Part shown: piece by piece, positions 10,201-19,146 of the stretch
How positions within the stretch are numbered: position 1 is the stretch's first letter
How the letters are laid out: every line of letters starts with the position of its first letter
Assembly (NCBI RefSeq): GCF_023101205.1
Contig: NZ_CP078078.1
Span: 248,001-312,000 of the forward strand
Source: Microbacterium aurugineum
GTDB taxonomy: Bacteria > Actinomycetota > Actinomycetes > Actinomycetales > Microbacteriaceae
Length of the DNA: 64,000 nucleotides
Reading direction: 5' to 3'
Position numbers and translations under genes: made by a program
Notes under the pieces: generated by a model
Database searches by the model: none
The model's input: the letters and a program-made list of their open reading frames with translations, nothing else
What the model was told of the DNA's origin: nothing

Positions 10201-11688
10201 TCAGCGGCCGAGCATCCAGAGCGCCCGGCGTCGCAGCGCGCCCGCACGACGACGCAGGCGCACGGGCAGGGGTTGATCGCGTGCGGCGGCGAACAGCTTC
10301 GCGTCGTACACGGCCCGCAGCTCCCGCGACCAGCGTCGGGTGACGGCGTCATCGGAGAACTCCGAGGCGCGGGCCACCGCGCGACGACGCATCGCCTCGA
10401 CTGCCGCCGGTGGCATGGCCTGCAGGTCGACGATGCGTCGCGCGAGGGACTGGACGTCGCCGTCCGGGACGAGGAAGCCGTCGACTCCGTCGCTGATCAT
10501 GTCGGCAGGGCCGTAGCGGATGTCGTAGGCGAGCGGGATGCAGCCGGCGGCCATACTCTCCACGAGCACGAGCGGCAGCCCTTCGGAGGTCGACGTGAGC
10601 AGGCTGAATCCCGCGGAACGGAACGCTGAGCGTGCGTCGGGGTCGTATCCGCGCAGGTGCACATGACCGTCGGCGTGCAGGTGCTGGATGTGCTCTTCCA
10701 GGGCTGCTTCGCGGGGGCCCTCTCCGATGATGTCGGCATCGATCGTCGAATCGGCGGCGTGGGCGACAGCGACGGCCTCCACCGCGTGTTCGAGTCGCTT
10801 GCGGCGTGTGAGTGAGGCGACGACGACGCCGCGTGACGCGTCGCGGGTCACGGCAGCGCGCGGGGGCAGGGCGACAGCGTTCGGGATCGTGCGGATCCGG
10901 GCCGTGACGTCGATTGCGGCGAGATCCTCGATGAGATCGGTGCGCTGTCGCGACGTGAGGACGACGATCTCGTCGAACTCCCCGGCGCGACGCAGCACGG
11001 ATTCGCGTGTCGCCCGGAGCGTCCCCGGCCGCCCGCCCACGCGATGCGACGCATGGACGATGTGCACCGTGACGACATTGTCCCGTCGATAGTCGGCGAC
11101 CGAGCGCGCGGCCGTCTTCGAGTCGACCAGCAGGAAGCTGGGCGCCTTGCCGGTCAGGCGGTCGAACCACCAGCGGTACAGGCCCCACGTCGTGCGCCAG
11201 CCCCGCAGCGGTGCGCCGTCCGTCGAGTAGAGCACGACCTTCCGGTCGTCGCCGGGGCGCTCGGTGGCGAGCAGCGAGCCGTCGCGGCGGAACCGATCCA
11301 CCAGCATCCGGCCGGCATCGTCGCGGCGTGCGCGGCTCAGGACGGTGCCGTCGTGGGACGCGACCACGTCGCCCGCCTGCGGCACCAGCAGTTCCGCGGC
11401 GGTCGGCGTGGTCCCGCGTGGCCGGGGCGACTCCCGACGCAGCTCGTCCCAGAGGTTGCGGATGCGCAGCCCGTCGATGAGCTCACCTGCGGCGTGGAGA
11501 CGATCCGCGAACTCGGGATAGTCGGGGCGGTCGTCCAGCGTCAGGATGTCCACGTCGACTCCGCCGAGACGGCGGAACGCCCGCGAGCGCCGCAGCATCG
11601 CGCTCGTCATCCCCCCGTGCTGGTCGGCGATCCCCCAGGTGAGCGCGAAGTGCCGAGCGGGAGGAAGCTGAGGGTGAGGGTGGAGCAC
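10201..11688 (-). CDS. Glycosyltransferase family 4, TagE-like
   Basis: 495 aa. The layout resembles poly(glycerol-phosphate) alpha-glucosyltransferases (TagE) and relatives: a first Rossmann part (HFALTWGIADQHGGMTSAML), an inserted beta-rich region (~residues 80-190), then the donor half with VVASLTRRKRLEHAVEAV, GYDPDARSAFRSAGFSLLTS and SEGLPLVLVESMAAG, whose Glu-x7-Glu is the nucleotide-sugar motif. It probably decorates a teichoic-acid-like wall polymer or glycolipid. I start it at the GTG at 11688 rather than 11745 because a minus-strand TAGGGT box (11696-11701) lies 7 bases before it and the earlier residues look random. The 3' end faces clpB. Confidence 0.85.
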   Translation of the reverse strand: MLHPHPQLPPARHFALTWGIADQHGGMTSAMLRRSRAFRRLGGVDVDILTLDDRPDYPEFADRLHAAGELIDGLRIRNLWDELRRESPRPRGTTPTAAELLVPQAGDVVASHDGTVLSRARRDDAGRMLVDRFRRDGSLLATERPGDDRKVVLYSTDGAPLRGWRTTWGLYRWWFDRLTGKAPSFLLVDSKTAARSVADYRRDNVVTVHIVHASHRVGGRPGTLRATRESVLRRAGEFDEIVVLTSRQRTDLIEDLAAIDVTARIRTIPNAVALPPRAAVTRDASRGVVVASLTRRKRLEHAVEAVAVAHAADSTIDADIIGEGPREAALEEHIQHLHADGHVHLRGYDPDARSAFRSAGFSLLTSTSEGLPLVLVESMAAGCIPLAYDIRYGPADMISDGVDGFLVPDGDVQSLARRIVDLQAMPPAAVEAMRRRAVARASEFSDDAVTRRWSRELRAVYDAKLFAAARDQPLPVRLRRRAGALRRRALWMLGR

Positions 11689-11771
11689 CCGAGCAACCCT
11701 AGGTTCGACGCTTCTGCGCAGCCTGGGGGGTGTCTGTGGCAGCACCCCCAGAACGGGTGCCCGACCGGGTG

Positions 11772-12359
11772 TCAGGCGCTGAGGATGACCGATTCGGTGA
11801 TGGGGCGACGGACGCGCGGTGCGACCTCGCGCTCCTGCAGCACCTCGGGGAGCGCGCTCACATCACCGAACTCGCCGACCGCGAAGACCGTGACCGGGAC
11901 GAAGCGCGGTTCGAGGTCGGCGAACTCGCGGACGACGTCGGGGTCGAAGCCGCTCATCTGGTGCACGAGCAGGCCGTCGTGGTGTGCCTGCACCGAGAAG
12001 TGCGCGACTGCCTGGCCGAGGTCGTAGAGGGCGTGGGTGAGGGGCGTGCCGTCGGCGGTCGCGGTCTCGGCCACGGCGACGACCAGGACGGCGGCGTTGC
12101 CCGCCCAGGCCTGGTTGAAGCCCATCAGCGCGTCGACCACCTGCGCGTGCAGGGCGGTGCCGCGGCGGGCGACGATGAAGCGCCAGGGCTGCGTGTTGTT
12201 GGCGGATGGGCTCCAACGGGCCGCTTCGAGTGCGGTGGCGAGCTTGGCCTCGTCGATCCTGTTCTGCGCGTCGAAAGCGCGAGGGCTCCAGCGGCCGGCG
12301 AGGACGTCGAGGACGGGGTGCTCGGTCGGTGCGGTGCGGTCGATGACGGGAGTGCTCAC
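11772..12359 (-). CDS. Nitroreductase-family oxidoreductase
   Basis: 195 aa. It is an FMN-dependent NAD(P)H oxidoreductase of the nitroreductase fold. Seen: RWSPRAFD near the start (phosphate-binding Arg/Ser), AARWSPSANNTQPWRFIVA at ~45-63 (the family's FMN contact), and NAAVLVVAVAE in the core. Natural substrates of such proteins are usually quinones, flavins or nitro compounds and cannot be predicted here. The GTG at 12359 is preceded by GAAAGG about 8 bases away. It follows a LysR regulator on the same strand with a 109-base gap that contains two palindromes, suggesting its own regulated promoter. Confidence 0.88.
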   Translation of the reverse strand: MSTPVIDRTAPTEHPVLDVLAGRWSPRAFDAQNRIDEAKLATALEAARWSPSANNTQPWRFIVARRGTALHAQVVDALMGFNQAWAGNAAVLVVAVAETATADGTPLTHALYDLGQAVAHFSVQAHHDGLLVHQMSGFDPDVVREFADLEPRFVPVTVFAVGEFGDVSALPEVLQEREVAPRVRRPITESVILSA

Positions 12360-12376
12360 AGAAGTGCCTTTCGGAC

Positions 12377-12436
12377 GGAGTGGATCGGACTCCATCGTCC
12401 GGGTACACGGGACTGAACAGATGCATGTGCATGCAT
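12377..12436. promoter_or_regulatory. Two palindromes upstream of the nitroreductase gene
   Basis: ATGCATG (12421-12427) and CATGCAT (12430-12436) form a perfect inverted repeat with a 2-base centre. GGAGT (12377-12381) and ACTCC (12389-12393) form a second, closer to the gene. Both lie between the LysR gene end and the nitroreductase start. Operators are plausible; the cognate protein is unknown. Confidence 0.4.
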
Positions 12437-12468
12437 ATTCCCGGGTGCGCGGTCCGGTTCCCGGCGCC

Positions 12469-13377
12469 TCAGTCCGGGAGGTTGTGCGTGGCCGCGTCAG
12501 CCAGCGCGCTGCGGACCGCCCGGATCGACGGGGCATCCGCCGACACGCGGCGCGCCGAGGAGAAGATCTCGCGCCGCGGGTCATGAGGGAGCGGGGTGAG
12601 GTCGACGGTCGGGGTGTCACCCGCCCACACCAGGTCGGGCAGCAGCCCGACGGCGAGCCCCGCATGGATCAGTCGCACATGTGCCGTGAGGTCGGCGATC
12701 TCGTAGCGCACGTCCGGTTCGAAGCCGGCCGTGCGGCACAGCTGTTCCGCCCACGCTCGCGAAGCGGTACCGGCGGGCTCGAGCACCCAGGGCTCCCCGC
12801 GGGTCGACCACAGTGCGGCGAAGGCATCCGCAGGGGTCGGGGCTCCGGGGCGTCGGGCGAGCGCGATCGCATCATGCGCGAGTTCCACCCGGTCGAGATC
12901 CGCGTGGATCGGGCGGGTGCGTCCGGGGTACTGCTCGGCCAGGATCAGGTCGAAGTCCCGGCTGGACACCCCGATGAGGCCGGTCTCCGGGTCGCACTCG
13001 GTGACCTCGACGCGCAATGCGGGATGCCGATCCTTCAGGGCCCGGAGGGCGCGGGGGAGGAGGGAGTGCGCCGTCGACTGGAACACCGCGATGCCCACGG
13101 TCCCCGTCACCTCGGTGAGTGATTCGGCCACGGCGACCTCGGCGTGTTCGAGCTGATCGAGGATGCCGATGGCCTCGGCGACGAGCACGTTCCCCTGCGG
13201 GGTGAACTGCACTCCGCGCCCCACCCGGCGCAGCAGCGGCACGCCCACATCGCGCTCCAGTGCGCTCAGCTGCTGTGACACCGAGGCCTTGCTGTAGGAG
13301 AGTGCATCGGCGACGGCCGACAACGTTCCGCGACGCGACAGCTCCACCAGCATCCGCAGCCGATTGACGTCCAGCAC
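12469..13377 (-). CDS. LysR-family transcriptional regulator
   Basis: 302 aa, the usual length. Residues 1-60 are the winged helix-turn-helix (LVELSRRGTLSAVADALSYS, KASVSQQLSALERDVGVPLL), and the rest is a periplasmic-binding-protein-like effector domain. The start is a GTG at 13377. It is divergent from putA (134 bases between the coding regions) and upstream of the nitroreductase on its own strand. LysR proteins commonly control the divergent neighbour, so putA is the most likely target, with the nitroreductase a second candidate. The GTTCA-N7-TGAAC repeat 13 bases upstream is a fitting binding site. Confidence 0.88.
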   Translation of the reverse strand: MLDVNRLRMLVELSRRGTLSAVADALSYSKASVSQQLSALERDVGVPLLRRVGRGVQFTPQGNVLVAEAIGILDQLEHAEVAVAESLTEVTGTVGIAVFQSTAHSLLPRALRALKDRHPALRVEVTECDPETGLIGVSSRDFDLILAEQYPGRTRPIHADLDRVELAHDAIALARRPGAPTPADAFAALWSTRGEPWVLEPAGTASRAWAEQLCRTAGFEPDVRYEIADLTAHVRLIHAGLAVGLLPDLVWAGDTPTVDLTPLPHDPRREIFSSARRVSADAPSIRAVRSALADAATHNLPD

Positions 13378-13390
13378 GCGCGTTCCATCC

Positions 13391-13407
13391 GTTCAGTCAG
13401 AGTGAAC
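13391..13407. promoter_or_regulatory. Inverted repeat in lysR-putA divergent region
   Basis: GTTCA (13391-13395), 7 bases, TGAAC (13403-13407). It contains the T-N11-A pattern typical of LysR-type binding sites and lies immediately upstream of the LysR gene start, so self-repression and putA control are both plausible. Confidence 0.5.
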
Positions 13408-13511
13408 AGAACCCACTCGAATCGGTTGATAGACGGAGCCTACCGAGTGGCAGGACAATGATCCAGCCGCACACGAAACCCCGGTGTGCGCTCTCTTGGA
13501 AGGTCCCACCG

Positions 13512-16500
13512 ATGCCTGTCGCCGCCGACACCACCACTCCCCGCACCGAAGAGGTCGCCGCCCTCGTGCAGCGCTGGCTCGCCGAGAGCGAGACCCACCC
13601 CGTCGAGCCCGCCGCCCAGCGCCTCTCCGAGGTCCTGAAAGACCCGAACGGGCTCGCGTTCACGGTCGGCTTCGTCGACGGCGTGATGCGTCCCGAAGAT
13701 CTGCGCGTCGCCGGGCGCACGCTCGCCGAGCTGAGCGACATCACCCCGGGTCTGCTGCCCGGCTACCTGCGCGCCGCGATCAAGACGGGCGGCTTCTGGG
13801 CGCCTAAGCTGCCCGGTGTCGTCGTGCCGATCTCCCGTCGTGTGCTGCGCGCCATGGTCGGGCACCTGGTGCTCGACGCGACCCCCGCCAAGCTGGGCCC
13901 CGCGATCGCGAAGCTCCGCAAGAGCGGCAACCGCCTCAACCTGAACCTCCTCGGCGAAGCGGTGCTGGGCGAACGTGAAGCAGGACACCGTCTGCGCGGC
14001 ACCCGTGACTTCCTCGCCCGTGACGACGTCGACTACGTCTCGATCAAGGTCTCGAGCGTCGTCAGCCAGCTCTCGATGTGGTCGTTCGACGAGGCCGTCG
14101 CAGACGTCGTCGAGAAGCTCACCCCGCTCTACGAACTGGCGGCTGCGGCCGAGGCCGAGGGCAAGGCGAAGTTCATCAACCTCGACATGGAGGAGTACCG
14201 CGACCTCGACCTGACGATCGCGGCCTTCACGAGCATCCTCGACCAGCCGGGGCTCGAGAACCTCGAAGCCGGCATCGTGCTGCAGGCGTATCTGCCGGAT
14301 GCGCTCGGTGCCATGCAGCACCTGCAGGAGTGGGCCGCGGCCCGCCGCGCCAAGGGCGGAGCGCCGATCAAGGTGCGCGTGGTCAAGGGCGCGAACCTCG
14401 CGATGGAAGAGGTCGACGCGGCGATCCACGGCTGGCCGCTCGCCACCTACGGCACCAAGCAGGACTCCGACACCAACTACAAGCGGGTGCTCGACTGGGC
14501 CATGACGCCGGAGCGCCTGGACGCCGTGCGCATCGGCATCGCGGGTCACAACCTGTTCGACATCGCCTACACATGGTTGCTCGCCCAGGCACGGGGAGTG
14601 GCGGATCCGACGGGTGCGGACCCGCTGGTCGAGTACGAGATGCTGCTCGGCATGGCGACCGGGCAGGCCGAGGCCGTCCGCAAGGACGTCGGTCGTCTGC
14701 TGCTCTACACGCCGGTCGTGAACCCGGCCGAATTCGATGTGGCGATCGCCTACCTGGTGCGTCGTCTCGAGGAGAACGCCAGCTCCGAGAACTTCATGTC
14801 GGCGGTGTTCGAACTGGCCTCGAACCCGACCCTGCTGACCCGGGAGCGGGAGCGCTTCGAGCGCTCGCTCGCCGCGCTCGCGACGGATGAGCCCGGGTTC
14901 GTCCCCGGTCCGCACCGTGTGCAGGACCGCACCGCAGAGGCAGACGCCGCAACGACCGACGGCTTCCGGAACCAGGCCGACACCGATCCCGCGATCGCCG
15001 CCAACCGCGCGTGGGGACGGGCGATCCTCGGTCGATCGGTCGGATCGACCCTGGGGCTGGACACGATCGCGATCGCCAAGGTCGAGACGGAAGCCGAATT
15101 GGACGGCATCTTCACTGCGGCGACCGCCGCGGCCGAGAAGTGGGCCGCCCTCCCCGCTGCCGAGCGCGCCGCCGTGCTGCACCGCGCCGGAGACGAACTC
15201 GCGGCTCGTCGCGGGCAACTCCTGGAGATCATGGCCCACGAGGCGGGCAAGACCATCGCCGAAGGCGACCCGGAGGTGAGCGAGGCCATCGACTTCGCGC
15301 ACTACTACGCCGAGCGTGCGAAGGACCTCGAGACCGTCTCGGGTGCGGAGTTCGTGCCGTCGAAGGTCACCGTGGTCACGCCGCCGTGGAACTTCCCGGT
15401 CGCGATCCCCGCCGGCGGTGTGCTCGCGGCGCTGGCCTCGGGCTCGGCCGCCATCATCAAGCCCGCGAAGCTGACGCAGCGCTGCGGTGCCGTGATGGTC
15501 GAAGCGCTGTGGGCCGCCGGTGTGCCGCGCGATCTGCTCGCGCTCGTCGACCTGGCCTCCCGTGACCTCGGCACCCGCCTGGTCGCCGGACCCGCGGTGG
15601 ATCGGGTGATCCTCACGGGGGCATACGAGACGGCGCAGCTGTTCCGCTCCTTCCGCCCCGACCTTCCGCTCCTCGCCGAGACGAGCGGGAAGAACGCGAT
15701 CATCGTCACGCCGTCCGCCGACCTCGACCTGGCCGCCGCCGACGTCGCTCGCAGCGCGTTCGGGCACGCGGGGCAGAAGTGCTCCGCGGCATCCCTCGCG
15801 ATCCTCGTCGGATCGGTCGCCGACTCGAAGCGGTTCGAGCGACAGCTCGTCGATGCCGTCACGTCGATGCGCGTGGGTCTGCCCGATGACCCCGCCACCC
15901 AGATGGGTCCGATCATCGAGCCCGCCAACGGCAAGCTGCTCAGGGCGCTCACGACGTTGGAGAAGGGTGAGCGCTGGCTCGTGGAGCCGCGAAAGCTCGA
16001 CGCCGAGGGTCGGCAGTGGACGCCGGGTGTGAAGACCGGGGTGCGTGAGGGCTCGTACTTCCACCTGACCGAGTTCTTCGGCCCGGTGCTGGGCATCATG
16101 CACGCCAAGGACCTCGACGAGGCGCTGCGCCTGCAGAACGCGGTCGACTACGGCCTCACGGCCGGCATCCACTCGCTCGACTCCGGTGAGGTCACCACGT
16201 GGCTCGACCGCGTCGAGGCGGGCAATCTCTACGTGAACCGCGGCATCACCGGTGCGATCGTGCAGCGTCAGCCGTTCGGCGGGTGGAAGCGCTCGGCCGT
16301 GGGGGCGGGCGCGAAGGCCGGCGGACCCAACTATCTCCACGGCCTCGGCGAGTGGGTTCCGGCGGAGCTTCCCGCTGTCTCCCCCGGTGCCGCCATCGCT
16401 CCGGCCGTCGCCGCCCTGCTCGACGCCGCGGGGGCGGATGTCGATGCGACCGCGTCGGACTGGCTGCGGCGCGCCGCCGCATCCGATGAGCGCGCCTGGA

Positions 16501-16982
16501 TCGACGAGTTCGGCGCCGTGTCGGACAAGTCCGGCCTCGGGGTGGAGCGCAACCTCTTCCGCTACCGCCCGGTCGCGGTCGACGTGCGCATCTCCGAGGA
16601 CGCGGTGCTCGCCGACGGGGTCCGTGTGCTCGCCGCCGCCCTCCGCAGTGGCAGCCCGTTCACGGTGTCGGCTCCGTCGCTGCCCGCCCGTATCGAGAAG
16701 ATGCTGCGTGCGCAGGGCGTGACCGTGAAGCGCGAGTCGGATGCCGCGTGGACCACGCGCTACGCCAAGGCGGCGAACACGTGGCAGCGGGTCCGTCTGG
16801 TCGGTGGCGACGCCTCGGCGCTGTTCGAGGCGCTCGAGGGCAGCCCGGACGTGGCGGTGTGGTCGCATGCCGTGACCGGCGCCGGCCGCGTCGAGATGCT
16901 CCCGTTCCTGCACGAGCAGGCCGTGTCGATCACGAACCATCGGTTCGGCAACCCCACCACCCTCGGCGACGACGTGATCTGA
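13512..16982 (+). CDS. putA: Bifunctional proline dehydrogenase / L-glutamate gamma-semialdehyde dehydrogenase
   Basis: 1156 aa. It oxidises proline to glutamate in two channelled steps using FAD and then NAD+. The proline dehydrogenase barrel (~110-440) shows VRVVKGANLAMEE and RIGIAGHNLFDIAYTWLL. The aldehyde dehydrogenase domain (~500-960) has TPPWNFPVAIPAGG, the general-base Glu at E723 (LPLLAETSGKN) and the catalytic Cys at C757 (GHAGQKCSAAS). A ~190-residue C-terminal domain follows. No N-terminal ribbon-helix-helix is present, so it does not repress itself. The ATG at 13512 has GGAAGG 8 bases upstream; the longer frame from 13458 lacks this. It is probably regulated by the divergent LysR protein. 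Confidence 0.95.
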   Translation: MPVAADTTTPRTEEVAALVQRWLAESETHPVEPAAQRLSEVLKDPNGLAFTVGFVDGVMRPEDLRVAGRTLAELSDITPGLLPGYLRAAIKTGGFWAPKLPGVVVPISRRVLRAMVGHLVLDATPAKLGPAIAKLRKSGNRLNLNLLGEAVLGEREAGHRLRGTRDFLARDDVDYVSIKVSSVVSQLSMWSFDEAVADVVEKLTPLYELAAAAEAEGKAKFINLDMEEYRDLDLTIAAFTSILDQPGLENLEAGIVLQAYLPDALGAMQHLQEWAAARRAKGGAPIKVRVVKGANLAMEEVDAAIHGWPLATYGTKQDSDTNYKRVLDWAMTPERLDAVRIGIAGHNLFDIAYTWLLAQARGVADPTGADPLVEYEMLLGMATGQAEAVRKDVGRLLLYTPVVNPAEFDVAIAYLVRRLEENASSENFMSAVFELASNPTLLTRERERFERSLAALATDEPGFVPGPHRVQDRTAEADAATTDGFRNQADTDPAIAANRAWGRAILGRSVGSTLGLDTIAIAKVETEAELDGIFTAATAAAEKWAALPAAERAAVLHRAGDELAARRGQLLEIMAHEAGKTIAEGDPEVSEAIDFAHYYAERAKDLETVSGAEFVPSKVTVVTPPWNFPVAIPAGGVLAALASGSAAIIKPAKLTQRCGAVMVEALWAAGVPRDLLALVDLASRDLGTRLVAGPAVDRVILTGAYETAQLFRSFRPDLPLLAETSGKNAIIVTPSADLDLAAADVARSAFGHAGQKCSAASLAILVGSVADSKRFERQLVDAVTSMRVGLPDDPATQMGPIIEPANGKLLRALTTLEKGERWLVEPRKLDAEGRQWTPGVKTGVREGSYFHLTEFFGPVLGIMHAKDLDEALRLQNAVDYGLTAGIHSLDSGEVTTWLDRVEAGNLYVNRGITGAIVQRQPFGGWKRSAVGAGAKAGGPNYLHGLGEWVPAELPAVSPGAAIAPAVAALLDAAGADVDATASDWLRRAAASDERAWIDEFGAVSDKSGLGVERNLFRYRPVAVDVRISEDAVLADGVRVLAAALRSGSPFTVSAPSLPARIEKMLRAQGVTVKRESDAAWTTRYAKAANTWQRVRLVGGDASALFEALEGSPDVAVWSHAVTGAGRVEMLPFLHEQAVSITNHRFGNPTTLGDDVI

Positions 16983-16992
16983 TCGCGCGAGA

Positions 16993-17055
16993 CCCCCGCT
17001 GAGCACCGAAACCCCCTGCTGCCGACGTCGGCAGCAGGGGGTTTCGACACTCAGA
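16993..17055. terminator. Perfect 38-base palindrome ending putA and the facing ABC operon
   Basis: Bases 17008-17045 are fully self-complementary, centred on GACGTC, with arms starting GAAACCCCCTGCTGCCGAC. Outside it CTGAG/CTCAG and CCCCG/CGGGG extend the stem imperfectly. Between convergent genes this should end transcription in both directions. The CCCCCGCTGAG-N-TCGA part is shared with the repeat region at 5567-5629. Confidence 0.8.
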
Positions 17056-17079
17056 CGGGGTGTCGGCGGTGGGTGCGTG

Positions 17080-18168
17080 TCAGCCGCGCAGGGCCTCCGA
17101 GAGCTTGACCCGTGAGCCCATGCGCAGGAGCGAGTTCTCGTAGATCTTCGCGCCGATGACGATCGCCGCCACACAGCTGGCGAGCAGGATCACCAGGCTC
17201 AGCAGCGGCTCCCACCACTGCGCCTCACCGACGAACAGGCGCATCGGCATACCGACCGGAGCGGAGAACGGCACGTACGACATGATCGTCAGCACCAGCG
17301 GGTTGTCGTTGAAGACGATGACGAGGATGTACGGGGCCATGATCAGCATCGTGATCGGTGTGGTCGTGGAGCCGATGTCCTCCTGTCGCGAGACCATCGA
17401 CGCCGCAGCCGCGAACATCGCCGCCAGCAGGATGAACCCGAACAGGAAGAAGACCGCGAACCAGATGATCGGCGACCCGAGCGTGGTGAGCACCTCGCGC
17501 TGACCCGTGACGATCAGACCGATGGTCGCCACCGCCGCCAGGGCGAGGATCTGCCCCATCGCCAGCACGGTGTTGCCGATCACCTTCCCGGCGAGCAGCG
17601 TCCGCGCCGGGATCGCCGAGAGCAGCACCTCGACCACGCGCGTCTGCTTCTCCTCCACGACGCTCTGCGCGATCGTGCCGCCGAACGTCGCCGCCGCCAT
17701 CATGAACACGAGTCCGAAGGCGATCGCGATGAAGTAGCGCAGGAGAGGGTTGGTCGTCGCCGGCTCCAGGATGACGACTTCGGGCGAGATCGACAGCGCC
17801 GAGACGAGCGAGCCGGGAGCGTCCTGCAGCGCGATGATCGTGTAGCCGGAGGGGCCGTCGCCCGGGAGCACCGCGGCATCGACCTCGTCATCGCGGACGA
17901 GCTTCTCGGCGGCGGCCTGGTCGGACACCTCGGTGACTTCGACGTTCGGGATTGCGGACACGGCGGCCGCGGTCTCGGCGGTCGCGGCGACCGGCATCGC
18001 GTCGGTGTTCTTGCTGGCGAAGCCACCGAGGATGATGCCGGCGAGGGCGAGCACCAGCAGGATGCCGGTGGAGATCAGGAAGGCCTTGCTGCGAAGCTTC
18101 GATCCGATCTCGCGTTCGGCGACGAGCCAGATGCCGTTGGGGCTGCGGACGGGGGTCGGAGCGCTCAT
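17080..18168 (-). CDS. ABC-2 type exporter permease (NatB-like)
   Basis: 362 aa. One N-terminal membrane span (~28-50) precedes a ~110-residue extracytoplasmic domain. Five or six spans then fill the C-terminal half (for example LLRYFIAIAFGLVFMMAAAT and FAVFFLFGFILLAAMFAAAA). This is the NatB/YhaP layout of ABC exporters for Na+ or other small compounds. The ATP-binding partner lies directly upstream, overlapping by 4 bases, so the two subunits are translationally coupled. The exported compound is unknown. Confidence 0.88.
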   Translation of the reverse strand: MSAPTPVRSPNGIWLVAEREIGSKLRSKAFLISTGILLVLALAGIILGGFASKNTDAMPVAATAETAAAVSAIPNVEVTEVSDQAAAEKLVRDDEVDAAVLPGDGPSGYTIIALQDAPGSLVSALSISPEVVILEPATTNPLLRYFIAIAFGLVFMMAAATFGGTIAQSVVEEKQTRVVEVLLSAIPARTLLAGKVIGNTVLAMGQILALAAVATIGLIVTGQREVLTTLGSPIIWFAVFFLFGFILLAAMFAAAASMVSRQEDIGSTTTPITMLIMAPYILVIVFNDNPLVLTIMSYVPFSAPVGMPMRLFVGEAQWWEPLLSLVILLASCVAAIVIGAKIYENSLLRMGSRVKLSEALRG

Positions 18169-19061
18169 CGGATGACCTCCTTGAAGATCTGGGCGAGGGA
18201 CGGATGCTTGGGGGCGAAGCTCGCGACGTCTCCGCGCTGCACCGCGGACTGGAGCACCCGCTGAGCGGTCTCGGGACCGTCCGCGTCGAACAGCGCGTAC
18301 CCGCCCTCGAAGTCGACGACCGTCACGCCGGGTTCGGTGCGCAACCAGCCGGCGTCACCTGCCGAGACCAACTCGTAGCGGTCACGGGCGTGCTCGGCGC
18401 GCAGTGCGTCGCGGGAACCGGCCGCGCGGATCGTGCCACCGGCGAGGATGACGAGGTCGTCGCACAGGCGCTCGACCACGTCGAGCTGGTGGGACGAGAA
18501 GAGGATGGACGCACCCTTCGCCGCGCTGGATTGCAGGACGCCCGCGACCACGTCGACCGCGAGGGGGTCGAGGCCGGAGAACGGCTCGTCGAGGATCAGC
18601 ACCTCGGGGTCATGCACGAGTGAGGCGGCGATCTGCGCACGCTGCTGGTTGCCCAGCGACAGGGACTCGATCGTGTCGTTCAGCCGTTCGCCGAGGCCCA
18701 GCTCGGTGAGCAGAGTCGTCGCTCGCTCGGTGGCATCCTGCTTGCCGAAGCCGTGCAGCCGCGCGAGGTACACGATCTGCTCGAGCACCTTCATCTTGGG
18801 GTAGAGACCGCGTTCCTCGGGCATGTAGCCGAAGCGCCGGCGATCCTCCGCGGTGACCGGTGCCCCGTCCAGGGTGACGTCGCCACCGTCCGAAGAGAGC
18901 AGGCCGAGGACGATGCGCATGGTGGTGGTCTTGCCGGCGCCGTTGCCGCCGACGAAGCCCGTCAGTCGCCCGGGGGCGACCGTGAAGGACACGTCATCGA
19001 GCACGCGCCGAGAGCCGTAGCTCTTGGTGATGCCGGAGAGTTCGAGCATTCCTGTGGTCAT
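18165..19061 (-). CDS. ABC transporter ATP-binding protein (NatA-like)
   Basis: 298 aa. Complete nucleotide-binding domain: Walker A GGNGAGKTT near residue 37, Q-loop MPEERGLYPKM, signature SLGNQQRAQIA, Walker B VLILDEPFSGLDP, and H-loop SSHQ. A ~70-residue C-terminal extension follows, as in NatA/YhaQ-type subunits. It energises the permease encoded just downstream. The ATG at 19061 lies 6 bases after a minus-strand TAGCGT box (19068-19073), so the operon probably gives a leaderless mRNA. Confidence 0.92.
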   Translation of the reverse strand: MTTGMLELSGITKSYGSRRVLDDVSFTVAPGRLTGFVGGNGAGKTTTMRIVLGLLSSDGGDVTLDGAPVTAEDRRRFGYMPEERGLYPKMKVLEQIVYLARLHGFGKQDATERATTLLTELGLGERLNDTIESLSLGNQQRAQIAASLVHDPEVLILDEPFSGLDPLAVDVVAGVLQSSAAKGASILFSSHQLDVVERLCDDLVILAGGTIRAAGSRDALRAEHARDRYELVSAGDAGWLRTEPGVTVVDFEGGYALFDADGPETAQRVLQSAVQRGDVASFAPKHPSLAQIFKEVIR

Positions 19062-19146
19062 GGCTTCACGCTACGGACCGTGGGCATTCCAGGGCATCCC
19101 CCCTGTGGCGGAGTCCCTGGGATCACCCGTCCGGGGGAGGCGGGGA

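Noticed and set aside
13440..17174. Open frame of over 1200 codons on the minus strand across putA
   Set aside because: It mirrors putA codon for codon, is rich in Arg, Gly and His, and shows no family motif. High-GC third positions keep antisense frames open. Similar shadows over clpB (7422-9860), the M13 peptidase (56908-58839) and the epimerase region (35968-38346) were left out for the same reason.
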